The notes: generated from the sequence alone by a model not told the origin. A DNA stretch of 64,000 bases from an uncultured Dokdonia sp. (GCF_947492535.1 NZ_CANLNH010000004.1:1-64000); one strand, 5' to 3'; shown: positions 42,433 through 53,025, numbered from the stretch's first letter. Translations and numbers: made by a program.

Positions 42433-43479
42433 TTATGGTAAACAACTTTTGACTATAATCAATACCAAAATTATACATAAGGCTAAAAGGATTAACTGGG
42501 TATTATCAGATAATCTTGACCAATTATTTAGTGACTCCTGTTTGAATTGATCGTCTAAATTATTGGCTTTAATAAAAGTACGTAAATTACTATTTGGTTT
42601 TGTTAATACTTCATCAAAATTAAATCCTTCTTGATGTAAACTTTCTAAAATTGATTTTGTCTGCCAAGGGAAAAGGATAGTTGATAGCTTATTTATGTCA
42701 AATGTATAATTTGTCATATCATTTTCTTGGCGCGTAATAAAAATAATATTAGGCGCAATGCCTACATTTCTATATGCTAAAAGCTTATGATGTCCATCTA
42801 ATATATAATAAGGACAGTCTCCGCTTTCCATTGTATTATTGTCTTCACTGTAAATAATGGCAAAAGGTCTTTCTCCTTTATTGATTTTATTTACATAGTG
42901 TTTGATTCTCTTATGATTAATATTATTGTATGGGATTGTTGAAAAAAAACATTCGCCATAAGTGTCAATTTCCCAAAAACCACCTAAAGTGACAGAGCTA
43001 TATTCTAAAATGCTCTCTTTATGTTGGTTTTCGTTCTTGGTTTCCTTTATATACTCTTTATATTTTTTTTTGATTTTATCAGTAATCTGTATGGCGCTAA
43101 TCATTTTGTTAAATACAATATGGAAGCTTTTATATCTTATCTCTTTTGAATTACGATATACTCCATATTGGGCATCTTTTACAAAACCCATAGAATAGTT
43201 ACCATTTTTAAATAACTGAAATAATGATTTTAATTGAGAATGTAAATCTTTTATATTTTCTGCATAATCAGTATTAAAATCAATTAGTTGCAATTTTTTT
43301 TCGACTTCATTTCTATATTTTAAATTGAAAGCTAATGATGTGAAATAGACATCTTCAGATTCTTGATGAATTTCTTTCCATACAATAGATAAGGGATCAT
43401 CATTATATCTAAAATAATTAACTATAGAATTTAATTCAACAGATATAATATTTTTACCGTCTTCAATTTTAAAATTCAC
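42433..43479 (-). CDS. ParB-fold-like protein with C-terminal membrane anchor
   Basis: 348 residues. The middle has PYYILDGHHKLLAYRNVG near residue 227, resembling the DGHHR motif of ParB/sulfiredoxin-fold domains. The extreme C-terminus is one hydrophobic helix (LILLALCIILVLIIVKSCL), implying tail anchoring in the inner membrane. AT-rich relative to neighbours and unrelated to the carboxylase genes upstream (12 bp). No family is confidently assigned. Confidence 0.6.
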   Translation of the reverse strand: MNFKIEDGKNIISVELNSIVNYFRYNDDPLSIVWKEIHQESEDVYFTSLAFNLKYRNEVEKKLQLIDFNTDYAENIKDLHSQLKSLFQLFKNGNYSMGFVKDAQYGVYRNSKEIRYKSFHIVFNKMISAIQITDKIKKKYKEYIKETKNENQHKESILEYSSVTLGGFWEIDTYGECFFSTIPYNNINHKRIKHYVNKINKGERPFAIIYSEDNNTMESGDCPYYILDGHHKLLAYRNVGIAPNIIFITRQENDMTNYTFDINKLSTILFPWQTKSILESLHQEGFNFDEVLTKPNSNLRTFIKANNLDDQFKQESLNNWSRLSDNTQLILLALCIILVLIIVKSCLP

Positions 43480-43490
43480 TATTTATTATT

Positions 43491-45032
43491 TTACAAAGGA
43501 ATATTCCCATGCTTCTTTTTAGGGAGTTTTGCTTTTTTATTCTCTAGCATACTAAAGGCTTTTATTAATTTACGTCTAGAATGCTCTGGAAGGATCACTT
43601 CATCTATAAATCCACGTTGTGCCGCTCGGTATGGGTTTGCAAATTTTTCGGCATATTCGTTTTCTTTTTCCAATAGTTTTTGCTCAGGATCATCGGCAGC
43701 TTTGATTTCTTTTCTAAAGATAATCTCACTCGCTCCCTTAGCACCCATTACGGCAATTTCGGCACTTGGCCATGCATAATTTAGATCAGCACCAATATGT
43801 TTAGAGTTCATTACATCATAGGCACCTCCATAGGCTTTTCTTGTAATGACAGTCACTCTAGGCACGGTAGCTTCACTTAATGCGTATAATAATTTGGCAC
43901 CATGTGTGATAATTCCATTCCATTCCTGATCGGTACCTGGAAGGAAACCAGGAACGTCAACAAGTACTAATAGCGGAATATTAAAGCAATCACAGAAACG
44001 TGTAAAACGTGCTGCTTTTTTAGAACTATTTACATCTAATACGCCAGCCAGAAACATAGGCTGATTTGCAACAATACCAATACTGCGACCTCCTAATCTA
44101 GCAAAACCAACAATAATATTTTCGGCATAATCTTTATGAATTTCGTAAAAAGAATCCTCATCTATAATCCCTGTAATCACCTCATGCATATCATATGGTT
44201 TATTAGCACTGTCTGGAATGATGGTCGCCAATTGCTCACGTACTTCGTCTTGAAGTGTAAAAGGTAATTTTTTTGGAGTCTCTGTGTTGTTTTGAGGTAA
44301 GTAACTCAATAATGCTTTAAGATCTTCAAGACATTGTGCATCATTTGCAGAGGTAATATGAGCCACACCTGATTTTGCAGAATGTGTGCTTGCGCCTCCT
44401 AACTCTTCTGAGGTTACTTCTTCATTAGTAACCGTTTTTACGACATTGGGTCCAGTAACAAACATATAACTGGTATCTTGAACCATCATCGTAAAATCTG
44501 TCATGGCAGGAGAATATACCGCACCACCGGCACAAGGTCCCATGATAGCTGATATCTGAGGGATTACTCCAGAAGCTTGTACATTTCTATAGAAGATATC
44601 TGCATATCCTCCTAAAGAGCGAACTCCTTCCTGAATACGAGCACCTCCAGAATCATTTAGCCCTATTAATGGAGCACCTACTTTCATAGCTAGATCCATG
44701 ATTTTACATATTTTTTCTGCATGCGTTTCAGATAATGCCCCTCCAAAAACGGTAAAATCTTGTGCAAAAAGATAGATGAGTCGTCCGTTTACGGTACCAT
44801 ATCCTGTTACGACACCATCTCCGTAATAGATTTCTTTTTCCATACCGAAATCTGTAGTACGATGTGTGACTAGAATTCCTATTTCTTCAAAAGAACCGTC
44901 ATCTAGTAAATAATGTACACGCTCTCTTGCGGTTAATTTTTTCTTTTGATGTTGTCGCTCAATACGCTTTTCGCCACCTCCTAGATGAGCGAGTTCAATT
45001 TTTTCGTTGAGTGCTTTTATTTTTGAATCCAT
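43491..45032 (-). CDS. Biotin-dependent acyl-CoA carboxylase, carboxyltransferase (beta) subunit
   Basis: 513 residues from [14 protein letters not shown] (45032); the upstream frame overlaps accC and is not used. Carboxyltransferase pieces: [66 protein letters not shown] and [26 protein letters not shown]. The pattern fits propionyl-CoA carboxylase beta or methylmalonyl-CoA decarboxylase alpha chains. With the biotin carboxylase and biotin carrier upstream it makes a complete enzyme; propionyl-CoA is the most likely substrate (inference). Confidence 0.92.
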   Translation of the reverse strand: MDSKIKALNEKIELAHLGGGEKRIERQHQKKKLTARERVHYLLDDGSFEEIGILVTHRTTDFGMEKEIYYGDGVVTGYGTVNGRLIYLFAQDFTVFGGALSETHAEKICKIMDLAMKVGAPLIGLNDSGGARIQEGVRSLGGYADIFYRNVQASGVIPQISAIMGPCAGGAVYSPAMTDFTMMVQDTSYMFVTGPNVVKTVTNEEVTSEELGGASTHSAKSGVAHITSANDAQCLEDLKALLSYLPQNNTETPKKLPFTLQDEVREQLATIIPDSANKPYDMHEVITGIIDEDSFYEIHKDYAENIIVGFARLGGRSIGIVANQPMFLAGVLDVNSSKKAARFTRFCDCFNIPLLVLVDVPGFLPGTDQEWNGIITHGAKLLYALSEATVPRVTVITRKAYGGAYDVMNSKHIGADLNYAWPSAEIAVMGAKGASEIIFRKEIKAADDPEQKLLEKENEYAEKFANPYRAAQRGFIDEVILPEHSRRKLIKAFSMLENKKAKLPKKKHGNIPL

Positions 45033-45036
45033 AGGT

Positions 45037-46485
45037 TTATGCAGTTGGTAAGCGTAATATGTGTTGTTCTTGTATGTGTTGCTTGACAGCGATAAGTGCT
45101 GCAATTTTTGCTTCTTCTTCGTATTGTTTCTTTAATGCTTCTGGCGAGTAGTATTTCTTTACAAAATGTGTGTCAAAATTCCCTGATCTGAATGCTTCGT
45201 GCTCACATACAAATTTTCCAAATGGAAGCGTAGTTTGTGCTCCTTCTATTTTGTAGTGATCTATAGCGTATGAAAGCAATTCGATAGCTTCTTCTCTAGT
45301 GGCTCCATATACAATCAATTTTGAAAGCATCGGATCGTAATAGATGGGAATATCCATTCCTTGTTCAAAACCGTTATCTACTCGAATGCCTTCTCCTTCT
45401 GGGAGGATGTATGTAGATAGATTACCTACACTTGGCAAGAAATCATTTAATGGATCTTCGGCATACACACGTAGTTCTAGCGCATGTCCTTTTATGGAAA
45501 GACTTTCTTGTGTGATCGGAAGTTTTTCCCCTCTTGCCACACGTATTTGTAACTCAACAAGATCTACGCCTGTAATTAATTCGGTGACGGGATGTTCTAC
45601 TTGAAGACGTGTGTTCATTTCTAAGAAATAGAAATTATGTTGGTCATCGAGTAAAAACTCTACAGTTCCTGCACCACGATAGTCACAAGCTTTGGCTACT
45701 TGAACTGCCGCATTCCCCATTTTTTCTCTTAGTTCTGGACTAAGAACAGCAGAAGGAGCTTCTTCTACTACTTTTTGATGGCGACGTTGAATACTACATT
45801 CTCTTTCAAAAAGGTGAACTGTATTTCCATAGGTATCTGCCATGACTTGTATTTCAATGTGTCTAGGCGAGGCTACATATTTTTCTATAAAAACAGACCC
45901 ATCTCCAAAAGCGGCAGTTGCTTCGCTAATGGCGAGTTGCATTTGTGATGCGAGTTCTGCTTCTTCATTTACAACACGCATTCCTTTTCCTCCTCCTCCA
46001 GCAGAGGCTTTGATAAGAATTGGAAATCCTATATCGTTTGCAATAGCTTTGGCTTTTTCTACATCAGTAATGGCTTTGTCTATACCTGGCACCATTGGAA
46101 TATTATATGCTTTCACGGCATCTTTAGCCGCCAGCTTACTTCCCATCACTTCGATGGCTTTAGGCTCAGGCCCTATAAAAATAATTCCGCTTTCTGTAAC
46201 CGCTTTCGCGAAAGCGGAATTTTCACTTAAAAAACCGTATCCAGGATGAATAGCATCAACGTTTAGTTCTTTAGCAAATGCAATGATTTTATCACCCAAT
46301 AAATACGATTGATTGGAAGGGGCTTCTCCTACACAAACGGCTTCATCTGCAAATCGTACATGAGGTGCATTACGGTCTACAGTGGAATAAATGGCAACCG
46401 TTTTGATGCCCATTTTTTTAGCCGTAGTCATTACTCTAATGGCAATTTCTCCACGGTTTGCTACTAATATTTTTTTAATCTCCAT
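45037..46485 (-). CDS. Biotin carboxylase subunit
   Basis: 482 residues from [18 protein letters not shown] (46485). The frame is open into the REP hairpin at 46486-46524 but that part (GEMPKAERD) is repeat-derived. ATP-grasp pieces: [50 protein letters not shown] and [13 protein letters not shown]. It carboxylates biotin using ATP and bicarbonate. The palindrome at 46200-46217 is read as [10 protein letters not shown] in a helix. Middle gene of the operon, 4 bp from the beta subunit. Confidence 0.93.
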   Translation of the reverse strand: MEIKKILVANRGEIAIRVMTTAKKMGIKTVAIYSTVDRNAPHVRFADEAVCVGEAPSNQSYLLGDKIIAFAKELNVDAIHPGYGFLSENSAFAKAVTESGIIFIGPEPKAIEVMGSKLAAKDAVKAYNIPMVPGIDKAITDVEKAKAIANDIGFPILIKASAGGGGKGMRVVNEEAELASQMQLAISEATAAFGDGSVFIEKYVASPRHIEIQVMADTYGNTVHLFERECSIQRRHQKVVEEAPSAVLSPELREKMGNAAVQVAKACDYRGAGTVEFLLDDQHNFYFLEMNTRLQVEHPVTELITGVDLVELQIRVARGEKLPITQESLSIKGHALELRVYAEDPLNDFLPSVGNLSTYILPEGEGIRVDNGFEQGMDIPIYYDPMLSKLIVYGATREEAIELLSYAIDHYKIEGAQTTLPFGKFVCEHEAFRSGNFDTHFVKKYYSPEALKKQYEEEAKIAALIAVKQHIQEQHILRLPTA

Positions 46486-46524
46486 ATCCCTCTCTGCCTT
46501 CGGCATCTCTCCCAAAGGAAGAGA
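46486..46524 (+). repeat. REP-like double hairpin, copy C
   Basis: ATCCCTCTCTGCC-TT-CGGCATCT then CTCCCAAAGGAAGAG. Same layout as 6430-6482 and 6619-6664. It fills the gap between the biotin carrier gene and the biotin carboxylase start. Confidence 0.65.
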
Positions 46525-46540
46525 ATAATAAGGCTATTTT

Positions 46541-47035
46541 TTAATTATTTATTTCTTCAAATTCTATTAAAAGTTGTCCTTTGTCTACAGCGTCATCTTT
46601 AGTGACATGTACTGCTTTTATAGTACCATCCATATGAGAAACAAAACTGTTTTCCATCTTCATGGCACTTAAAATAAGAAGGGTGTCTCCTTCTTTTACT
46701 TCTTGTCCTGCAGTGACTTGAACATCAAGAATAAGCCCTGGCATAGGAGCCATGAGTGCATTTGATTGTTTGGAAGCTCCTACCGAGAAGCCCATGTCTT
46801 TAATAAGGATGTCTACAGCATCTGCAATAGCTACCTCATAGGCTCTATTATTTACGAGGACTTGGTATGTTTTTTTAGTAAAATCTGATGAGACAATTTC
46901 GGTTTTATATGAAGTGTTGTCTTGTAGGATATGATATCCTGTGGTGGTTTTGACCGCATCTAACGCTGAGAGAGCTTCTTGTGAAATGTCAAACTCAAAT
47001 TCTTGGTTTACGGTCGTTTTATAGTTCTTACTCAT
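46541..47035 (-). CDS. Biotin carboxyl carrier domain protein
   Basis: 164 residues. The biotin attachment site is Lys126 in LILSAMKMENSF. The MAPMPGLILDVQV / EVKEGDTLLILSAMKM hairpin and the C-terminal KDDAVDKGQLLIEFE complete the lipoyl-like domain (about 92-162). The N-terminal 90 residues are an extra domain linking it to the carboxylase. First gene of the three-gene carboxylase operon. Confidence 0.92.
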   Translation of the reverse strand: MSKNYKTTVNQEFEFDISQEALSALDAVKTTTGYHILQDNTSYKTEIVSSDFTKKTYQVLVNNRAYEVAIADAVDILIKDMGFSVGASKQSNALMAPMPGLILDVQVTAGQEVKEGDTLLILSAMKMENSFVSHMDGTIKAVHVTKDDAVDKGQLLIEFEEINN

Positions 47036-47229
47036 GCGTTTACATTATGATGATATAAATATAAGTATACCAGTGGCAAATGACTATTTTTTTTAACTTT
47101 TTAAGAAGCGGAAATTTTTGAGAAATGCGTTTTCGAAATACCCGTATAAACCCCTATTGTTTACTGAATAATTATGTGTAAGATTGTTTTATATAAAATC
47201 GTGTCCTAAATTATAAATTCTATACTTGT

Positions 47230-49035
47230 ATGAGTAGCACAACTAATATTGAAACAGGAGGTCTAGTTACATTTACTATTAAAGTAGGAGGAAGCTCTAT
47301 TCCAGATACAGTTCTCGTACACTCGATTAAAATTGATACTAACGTAAATGAAATTCCTCATGCTCGTATTGAAATTCTAGATGGAAATGCAAGTACTGGA
47401 GACTTTCCAGTAAGTTCTTCATCTACTTTTGTTCCCGGGAATACAGTTGTAATAGAAGCTGGTTATGATACTCAAAATAAGCAAATTTTTAAAGGAATTA
47501 TTACGGAGCAAACGATAGCGGTTGACGAAAAGGGCTCTATGTTGATTGTTGACTGTTATGACGAAGCTATTAAAATGACGGTGGGAGAGAAAAGTAAGAT
47601 CTACACTCAGAAAACAGATAGTGCTATTATATCATCTATTATTGGAACATATGCTGGTTTATCAAGTGATGTGACCGCTACTTCTATTGTCTTTCCAGAA
47701 ATGGTACAGTATCAATATACAGATTGGGATTTTATACGCTATCGCGCAGAAGTTAATGGATGCTTGGTGATTGCAAAGGATGGTAAAGTAAGTGTTGCAA
47801 AACCTGATGCAGATACGACATCAGTGCATACAGCAACGTATGGAGATACTATACTAGCGTTTAATGCCTCATTAAATGCAGTAAATCAACTAGCGTCTGC
47901 GACTACAGAAGCTTGGGAGTATTCTTCACAGTCTGTAGGTGCTCAGGAAGCATTAAATAATCATGCAGGACCAGGAAATTTATCTTCCAAAACACTTTCT
48001 GAGGTCGTTGGATTAGAAACGTATACTTCAGGAACTTCGGCATCACTTCAAAGTGATGAACTCACTAGTTTATCACAAGCAGAAATCGCTAAAAGCGCGT
48101 ATTCAAAAATACGAGGTGAGGTTAAATTTCTAGGTTCTGATAAAGTGATTCCTGGATCTTATATAACTCTTAGAGGTGTTGGTGATCGTTTTAACGGAGA
48201 TCATTTTGTGTCCGGAGTAAAACATAGTATTTCAGATGGGAATTGGTTTAGTTATGTTGTTATCGGTATAGATCCAAAGTGGGTGACTCCAGAAAAGAAT
48301 ACGATAGGAAATGCAATGGACGCAAGTTCAAATGGTATACAGGGATTGTATAATGGAACTGTTGTAAAAATAGACTCAGATCCCACGAATCAATTTAGAG
48401 TACAAGTACATATTCCTATGTTGCATACGTCTGACACAGATAATAAAGTATTATGGGCACGATTATCTAATTTTTATGCGAGCTCAGGAGCGGGTGCTTT
48501 TTTCTTTCCGGAAATAGGAGATGAAGTGATTGTAGGCTTTGTAGATAGTAACACTCGTTTTCCAGTGATTCTGGGGAGCTTATATAGTACGCCTAACAAT
48601 CAACCTGCAGCAGGATTAGAACCCAATGCTGACAATAGTATTAAAGCTATTGTGTCAAAATCTGGAATTAAACTAGCCTTTGATGATACACAAAAAGCAC
48701 TCTCTATAGAGACACCTAATAACAATACCATTGTGTTAAGTGATCAAGATAAAACAATGACACTTAAAGACCAAAATGACAATAGTATCGTTATGTCAGA
48801 AGAAGGAATTACTATAAAAAGCGCAAGCAATATTGTATTTGATGCTCAGGAAAATATCACATTAAAAGGAGCAACAGGTATTGCTATTGATGCGTCAGGC
48901 GGTGATATAAATACAACGGCTTTAAACATTAAGCAATCTGCCGCCGTACAATATAGTGCAGAAGGGAATGCAACGGCTCAAGTAGTAGGTGGTGGTGAAC
49001 TTACACTTAAGGCAGCCATGGTGATGATTAATTAA
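47230..49035 (+). CDS. VgrG-type spike protein
   Basis: 601 residues. The N-terminal gp27-like part (1-360; EIPHARIEILDGNASTGDF, FKGIITEQTIAVDEKGSMLIVDCYDEAIKMTVG) is followed by a gp5 OB-fold (about 375-460; VVKIDSDPTNQFRVQVHIPML, FPEIGDEVIVGFVD) and a C-terminal beta-helix with repeats (NNNTIVLSDQDKTMTLKDQNDNSIVMSEE). This is the membrane-puncturing tip of a contractile injection system: T6SS subtype iii or an extracellular contractile system. A PAAR gene follows. No sheath, tube or baseplate gene is in the window. Confidence 0.9.
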   Translation: MSSTTNIETGGLVTFTIKVGGSSIPDTVLVHSIKIDTNVNEIPHARIEILDGNASTGDFPVSSSSTFVPGNTVVIEAGYDTQNKQIFKGIITEQTIAVDEKGSMLIVDCYDEAIKMTVGEKSKIYTQKTDSAIISSIIGTYAGLSSDVTATSIVFPEMVQYQYTDWDFIRYRAEVNGCLVIAKDGKVSVAKPDADTTSVHTATYGDTILAFNASLNAVNQLASATTEAWEYSSQSVGAQEALNNHAGPGNLSSKTLSEVVGLETYTSGTSASLQSDELTSLSQAEIAKSAYSKIRGEVKFLGSDKVIPGSYITLRGVGDRFNGDHFVSGVKHSISDGNWFSYVVIGIDPKWVTPEKNTIGNAMDASSNGIQGLYNGTVVKIDSDPTNQFRVQVHIPMLHTSDTDNKVLWARLSNFYASSGAGAFFFPEIGDEVIVGFVDSNTRFPVILGSLYSTPNNQPAAGLEPNADNSIKAIVSKSGIKLAFDDTQKALSIETPNNNTIVLSDQDKTMTLKDQNDNSIVMSEEGITIKSASNIVFDAQENITLKGATGIAIDASGGDINTTALNIKQSAAVQYSAEGNATAQVVGGGELTLKAAMVMIN

Positions 49036-49038
49036 AAT

Positions 49039-49344
49039 ATGTATATGAAACCAGCAGCACGATTAACTGATTTTCACGAATGTCCTATGAGTACGCCTGG
49101 GAATCCTCCAATACCACATGTGGGAGGTCCTATTAGTGGACCTGGCGCTCCTACTGTTTTAATAGGTGGATTGCCTGCTGCTAGAGTAGGTGATATAGCA
49201 GTTTGTGTAGGACCTCCAGATAGTATTGTCTCAGGATCTTCATCTGTGATGATTGAAGGTATGCCTGCCGCTAGAATGGGAGATACAACAGCACATGGAG
49301 GTACTATTTTGATAGGTGATCTAACGGTTATGATAGGAGGGTAA
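49039..49344 (+). CDS. PAAR domain protein
   Basis: 101 residues, 3 bp after vgrG. The PAAR repeats are clear: PAARLTDFHECPM, GLPAARVGDIAVCVGPPDSI and GMPAARMGDTTAHGGTI, with conserved Cys and His that bind metal. It caps the VgrG trimer as a sharp cone and can recruit effectors. There is no extra effector domain, so cargo would bind in trans. Confidence 0.92.
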   Translation: MYMKPAARLTDFHECPMSTPGNPPIPHVGGPISGPGAPTVLIGGLPAARVGDIAVCVGPPDSIVSGSSSVMIEGMPAARMGDTTAHGGTILIGDLTVMIGG

Positions 49345-49482
49345 CTTATAAAATTTGGAACTAGAATTCTGCTCTTAGGATAGAATTATAATAAAACGGA
49401 TAGTAAAGATGCTATCTGTTTAAGAAAATCTTATCATGTTTTAACCTTTTCTTCTAGGTTTAGCTTTATGATATGATCTATC

Positions 49483-50262
49483 TTGATTTTTCTAACCAGT
49501 ACCATAAGATCATTGCATAAATTACGCATTCTCTTTTTCCTATTTTTTATATCTCAATGTGTCACGGCACAAAGTGTTATAGGCACTATTTATGATGATA
49601 AAACCATTGTAGAAGGCGTTGTTGTAAAAAATCTAACTACTAAAATGGCAACAGTCTCAAATGAAGAAGGTCGTTTTAAGATTGCAGCAAGTGTTCAAGA
49701 TTCTATTTCTTTTCAGGTGTTTACCCATGAGGAGAAAATAATTGTTTTAAAAGATGGAGTTTCTTATACAGCTATTGTTATTGAGCTTACGCGAAAAGTA
49801 AATCAGCTGGATGAGGTGATCATAAAAAAAGAAGCCGAATTTGTGTTTGAAGAAAAAGAATTACAGGATAGTTTTAACCAACAAATGAAAACACATATAG
49901 AACTATATCCAGAACAGTATGAGTTTAATTCAAATCCTAATAATAATTTAAACTTTGTAAATATTGGAAAACGCCTTTGGAAACTCATTAAAAAGGATAA
50001 ACCAAAACCAACACCTTTTGTCCCCATCAAGTTAGAGCAGTATATAGGTCTTTTTAAAGAAGACCCTATACTTAATGATAGGTTTTTAATAGAAACCGTA
50101 AAAATTCCTTATAAGTTCAAACCTTTATTTATTGATTTCTGTGTTTCAAAAAATATAGATTCAGAACTTCTAAAAGAGAAAAATAAATTCTTGCTCATAG
50201 AGGAGTTTATTACTATAGGAAAGGAGTTTAAAGAAGTATTGGAGACTGATATAGAGGATTAA
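49483..50262 (+). CDS. CarboxypepD_reg-like protein downstream of vgrG-PAAR
   Basis: About 259 residues from a TTG at 49483; no ATG lies upstream in frame, so the start is unsure (TTG at 49513 also possible). A signal segment (LRILFFLFFISQCVTAQ) precedes a carboxypeptidase regulatory-like beta domain (SVIGTIYDDKTIVEGVVVKNL) and then a charged alpha-helical region. It is 138 bp after the PAAR gene, but a functional link to the spike is not evident. Confidence 0.7.
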   Translation: MIFLTSTIRSLHKLRILFFLFFISQCVTAQSVIGTIYDDKTIVEGVVVKNLTTKMATVSNEEGRFKIAASVQDSISFQVFTHEEKIIVLKDGVSYTAIVIELTRKVNQLDEVIIKKEAEFVFEEKELQDSFNQQMKTHIELYPEQYEFNSNPNNNLNFVNIGKRLWKLIKKDKPKPTPFVPIKLEQYIGLFKEDPILNDRFLIETVKIPYKFKPLFIDFCVSKNIDSELLKEKNKFLLIEEFITIGKEFKEVLETDIED

Positions 50263-50271
50263 TGAGATGTA

Positions 50272-50356
50272 TACGCTTTAACGCTTCGTTCTCCCAAAGG
50301 TCTTGAACCTGCCTACAGGCAGGCAGGTCTTACGAGTTCGATTTCGCGAAAGCGTA
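50272..50356. repeat. Long palindrome-armed element, copy 3 (with nested repeat)
   Basis: Starts TACGCTTTAACGCTTCGTTC and ends CGATTTCGCGAAAGCGTA. Where the other copies have GTGAATCTCGTGAA, this one has a nested CCTGCCTACAGGCAGGCAGG, so a second repeat family has entered the first. It lies in the gap 50263-50571, which has no gene. Confidence 0.75.
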
Positions 50357-50571
50357 TAAAAATAACTTTATATCATATTAGTAAGATTTTTCACTCTACG
50401 AAATCATAGATTTTTTTCTACTAAGGGTATTAATAGATACCTTCTTTTTTTTCTGTCGGTATATTGTAATAACAATATAATAGCATGTTTTTTATGTAAT
50501 GAATTAAGCTCGTAAAAGGGGCGTGTTCATCGTAAAGCATAGAAGAGCATTTTATTCAAAACCTATCTATT

Positions 50572-50928
50572 ATGGAATTAACACTTTCTCAAACGATAGC
50601 TATAGAAGATTTAAAACAAAAATTAGCCGACAACTTTCCAGAATACAGTGTAAAAAATGCTTTTTTAAATAAAAAAACACTTCGTATTACCCAAGGAATG
50701 AACCAAGTGGTGGTAGGGCAACTCAAAAATCAAAAAATGATTTGTGTAGGGAATTTGAATATGCTAGACCTCCGCATATTTATTCCATTTATTATTGGAA
50801 TGGCTTTCTTTTTAATTACGGGCTTTCTTTTTTTAATTGTGATGATGCAAATCAAAAAGAAAGAGTACAAAGCCATGGAAGAAACTATTGGAGCATACTT
50901 GCAAAATACGTATACAAGTAACACATAG
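50572..50928 (+). CDS. Small single-span membrane protein
   Basis: 118 residues. The N-terminal part (1-65) is soluble (LTLSQTIAIEDLKQKLADNFPEY), followed by one long hydrophobic segment (about 66-92; FIPFIIGMAFFLITGFLFLIVMM) and a short basic-then-polar tail. No family recognised. Confidence 0.65.
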   Translation: MELTLSQTIAIEDLKQKLADNFPEYSVKNAFLNKKTLRITQGMNQVVVGQLKNQKMICVGNLNMLDLRIFIPFIIGMAFFLITGFLFLIVMMQIKKKEYKAMEETIGAYLQNTYTSNT

Positions 50929-51063
50929 CGTATGTACTGCTTTATCTTATAGCAATCAAAGAAGATCATCCATGACCAGATATGGAATAATAAGATATTA
51001 CTATCTTTAAAACTAAGAATGACAGCTATCTAGTACATAAATGTTGTTTCTTTTTACTTATAT

Positions 51064-53025
51064 ATGATATTTACGATAACCAAAAGGCATACATTTTTTA
51101 TTCTTTTAACGCTGTTAAGCGTTACAATCGTTTATGGTCAAGAGGTCTATAAAACCCAAGTAGATAGTCTTATTAAAGCAGCAAAAAAGGATACGGTATT
51201 TAATGCTTATGAAGATTTATCTGATTTAATATCTAGAGCTTCTGGAGAAGAGGGTGAAAAGATTTTTGAGTATGCAATTTCTAGAGACAGTACTGAGCTT
51301 GCTAGAATGTTTTTGTATAAAGGATTTGGTAGAAATCTAGGAAAAACAGGGCAAATGGATGCTGCTTTGTCATATAGGAATAAAGGACTCAAATTGGCTC
51401 AGAAAAATGGAATAGAAGGAATGGTAGTGTATTACCATAATTCTATAGCTGGGGCACATCACTTTAAGAGTCAGTTGGATAGTGCAACTTATCATTTAAA
51501 TATTGCAGAAGCCATTGCTGAGAATAGTGAGAAAAACAGAGGTTGGCTCTGGAATGTATATTACAATAGAGGGTTGGTACAAGGATCTTTAGGGAATCTA
51601 GATGCTGCAGCTTATTATTATCGGTTAATGTGGGAAAACATAAAGAACACTCCAAATCCTAAACAAAAAGGTTTTGCTTTATACACTATCGCCTATTTCT
51701 TTACAGAAGCAGGTAATTATCCTGAAGATCAAATCAAATTTATAGAATTATTATCTGCCCATTATGATAATAAAGATCCCGATGTGCCTTCAGGTCACAT
51801 CTCTGTAAAAAGTCTCTTTAAAGATGAAATTAAGAAAGAGAACATCCCGAAATACAAGAAAATTGTGCATTTAAGTGATAGTTTAGATCAGATCAATTCT
51901 TTATATCATTCTACAGAAACCTTAGTAAGAATTTATGCAACAGAAAACAGGTATGAAGAAGGTATCCAGTATCTTAAAAATGCAGAAAATAAAATATTAG
52001 GTGTACAGAAACCTCACTTTTTAATAGGTATATACCAAGCACTCGTAAAGAATCATATTGATCTTAAAGATTATGAAGGGGCTTTCTATTATAAAAACAA
52101 AGAAGTCCAAATACGTGATAGTATCCTTTCTGAGAAAATGCGAAAGAATGTTGCAAATCTTGAAGTAAAATTTGAAGCTGAAAAAAAAGACCACCAAATT
52201 GCACAGCAAGCATTAGATATTCAAAAAAGAAACAGTCAGAAAATACAATTAATTGGAGGATTGGTAGCTTTGGGTATATTACTCTTGGTAACCAGTGTTT
52301 TTTTTAGAAAACGATTACGTTATCAAAAAACGATGACGTCCCAGAAAGAAGCTATCCACAAACAAAAAGTAATAGAATTACAACAAGAAAATAAACTACT
52401 TGCCTTAAATGGAATGATTGAAGGACAGGAAACAGAACGTATACGTATTGCTAAAGATTTACACGATAGTTTAGGAGGATTATTAAGCACTGTAAAAGCA
52501 CATTTTAATGCTGTGCAAAATGAGGTTAAAATGATAGAAGAGCTTAATATTACTCAGAAAACAAATGAATTAATTGATGAAGCCTGTACAGAAGTAAGAC
52601 GTATTTCTCATAATATGATTCCGCATGCATTAACTATTTCTGGGGTTCCTGGTGCTGTAGAGGATTTGGTTGAGACTCTTCAAATGGAAGGATTTGAAGT
52701 CGAGCTAGAAATAAAGAAGTTTCCAAGCGAAGTCCCTAAAGCAAAACAATCAATGTTGTATCGATTAATTCAGGAAATTATATCAAATATCAGGAAGCAT
52801 GCAAATGCCAAAAGCATACTTATTCAGATTTTTGGAATCGATGAAGGTATCGGATTAATTATTGAAGATGATGGTCATGGATTTAATTATGAGGATGCTA
52901 TTGTAAAAGATGGGGTAGGTTTAAAAAGTATTAATAGCAGAGTAAAGTTTTTAGACGGTGTTATTGATTGGGACACAAGCATAGGAAAAGGAACAACAAT
53001 AACCATTAATATTCCAAAAGTATGA
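51064..53025 (+). CDS. TPR-containing sensor histidine kinase (NarL type)
   Basis: 653 residues. Signal segment 1-23, TPR-like helical repeats (about 30-360; YRNKGLKLAQKNGIEGMVVYY, LWNVYYNRGLVQGSLGNLDAAAYYYRLMWE), a coiled coil, one membrane helix (about 395-415) and a HisKA_3 dimer with His467 in RIRIAKDLHDSLGGLLSTVKAHF. The ATPase region has LIQEIISNIRKHANAK and DGVGLKSINSRV. Same architecture as other Bacteroidota periplasmic-TPR kinases. Its stop overlaps the regulator gene start by 4 bp. Confidence 0.94.
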   Translation: MIFTITKRHTFFILLTLLSVTIVYGQEVYKTQVDSLIKAAKKDTVFNAYEDLSDLISRASGEEGEKIFEYAISRDSTELARMFLYKGFGRNLGKTGQMDAALSYRNKGLKLAQKNGIEGMVVYYHNSIAGAHHFKSQLDSATYHLNIAEAIAENSEKNRGWLWNVYYNRGLVQGSLGNLDAAAYYYRLMWENIKNTPNPKQKGFALYTIAYFFTEAGNYPEDQIKFIELLSAHYDNKDPDVPSGHISVKSLFKDEIKKENIPKYKKIVHLSDSLDQINSLYHSTETLVRIYATENRYEEGIQYLKNAENKILGVQKPHFLIGIYQALVKNHIDLKDYEGAFYYKNKEVQIRDSILSEKMRKNVANLEVKFEAEKKDHQIAQQALDIQKRNSQKIQLIGGLVALGILLLVTSVFFRKRLRYQKTMTSQKEAIHKQKVIELQQENKLLALNGMIEGQETERIRIAKDLHDSLGGLLSTVKAHFNAVQNEVKMIEELNITQKTNELIDEACTEVRRISHNMIPHALTISGVPGAVEDLVETLQMEGFEVELEIKKFPSEVPKAKQSMLYRLIQEIISNIRKHANAKSILIQIFGIDEGIGLIIEDDGHGFNYEDAIVKDGVGLKSINSRVKFLDGVIDWDTSIGKGTTITINIPKV

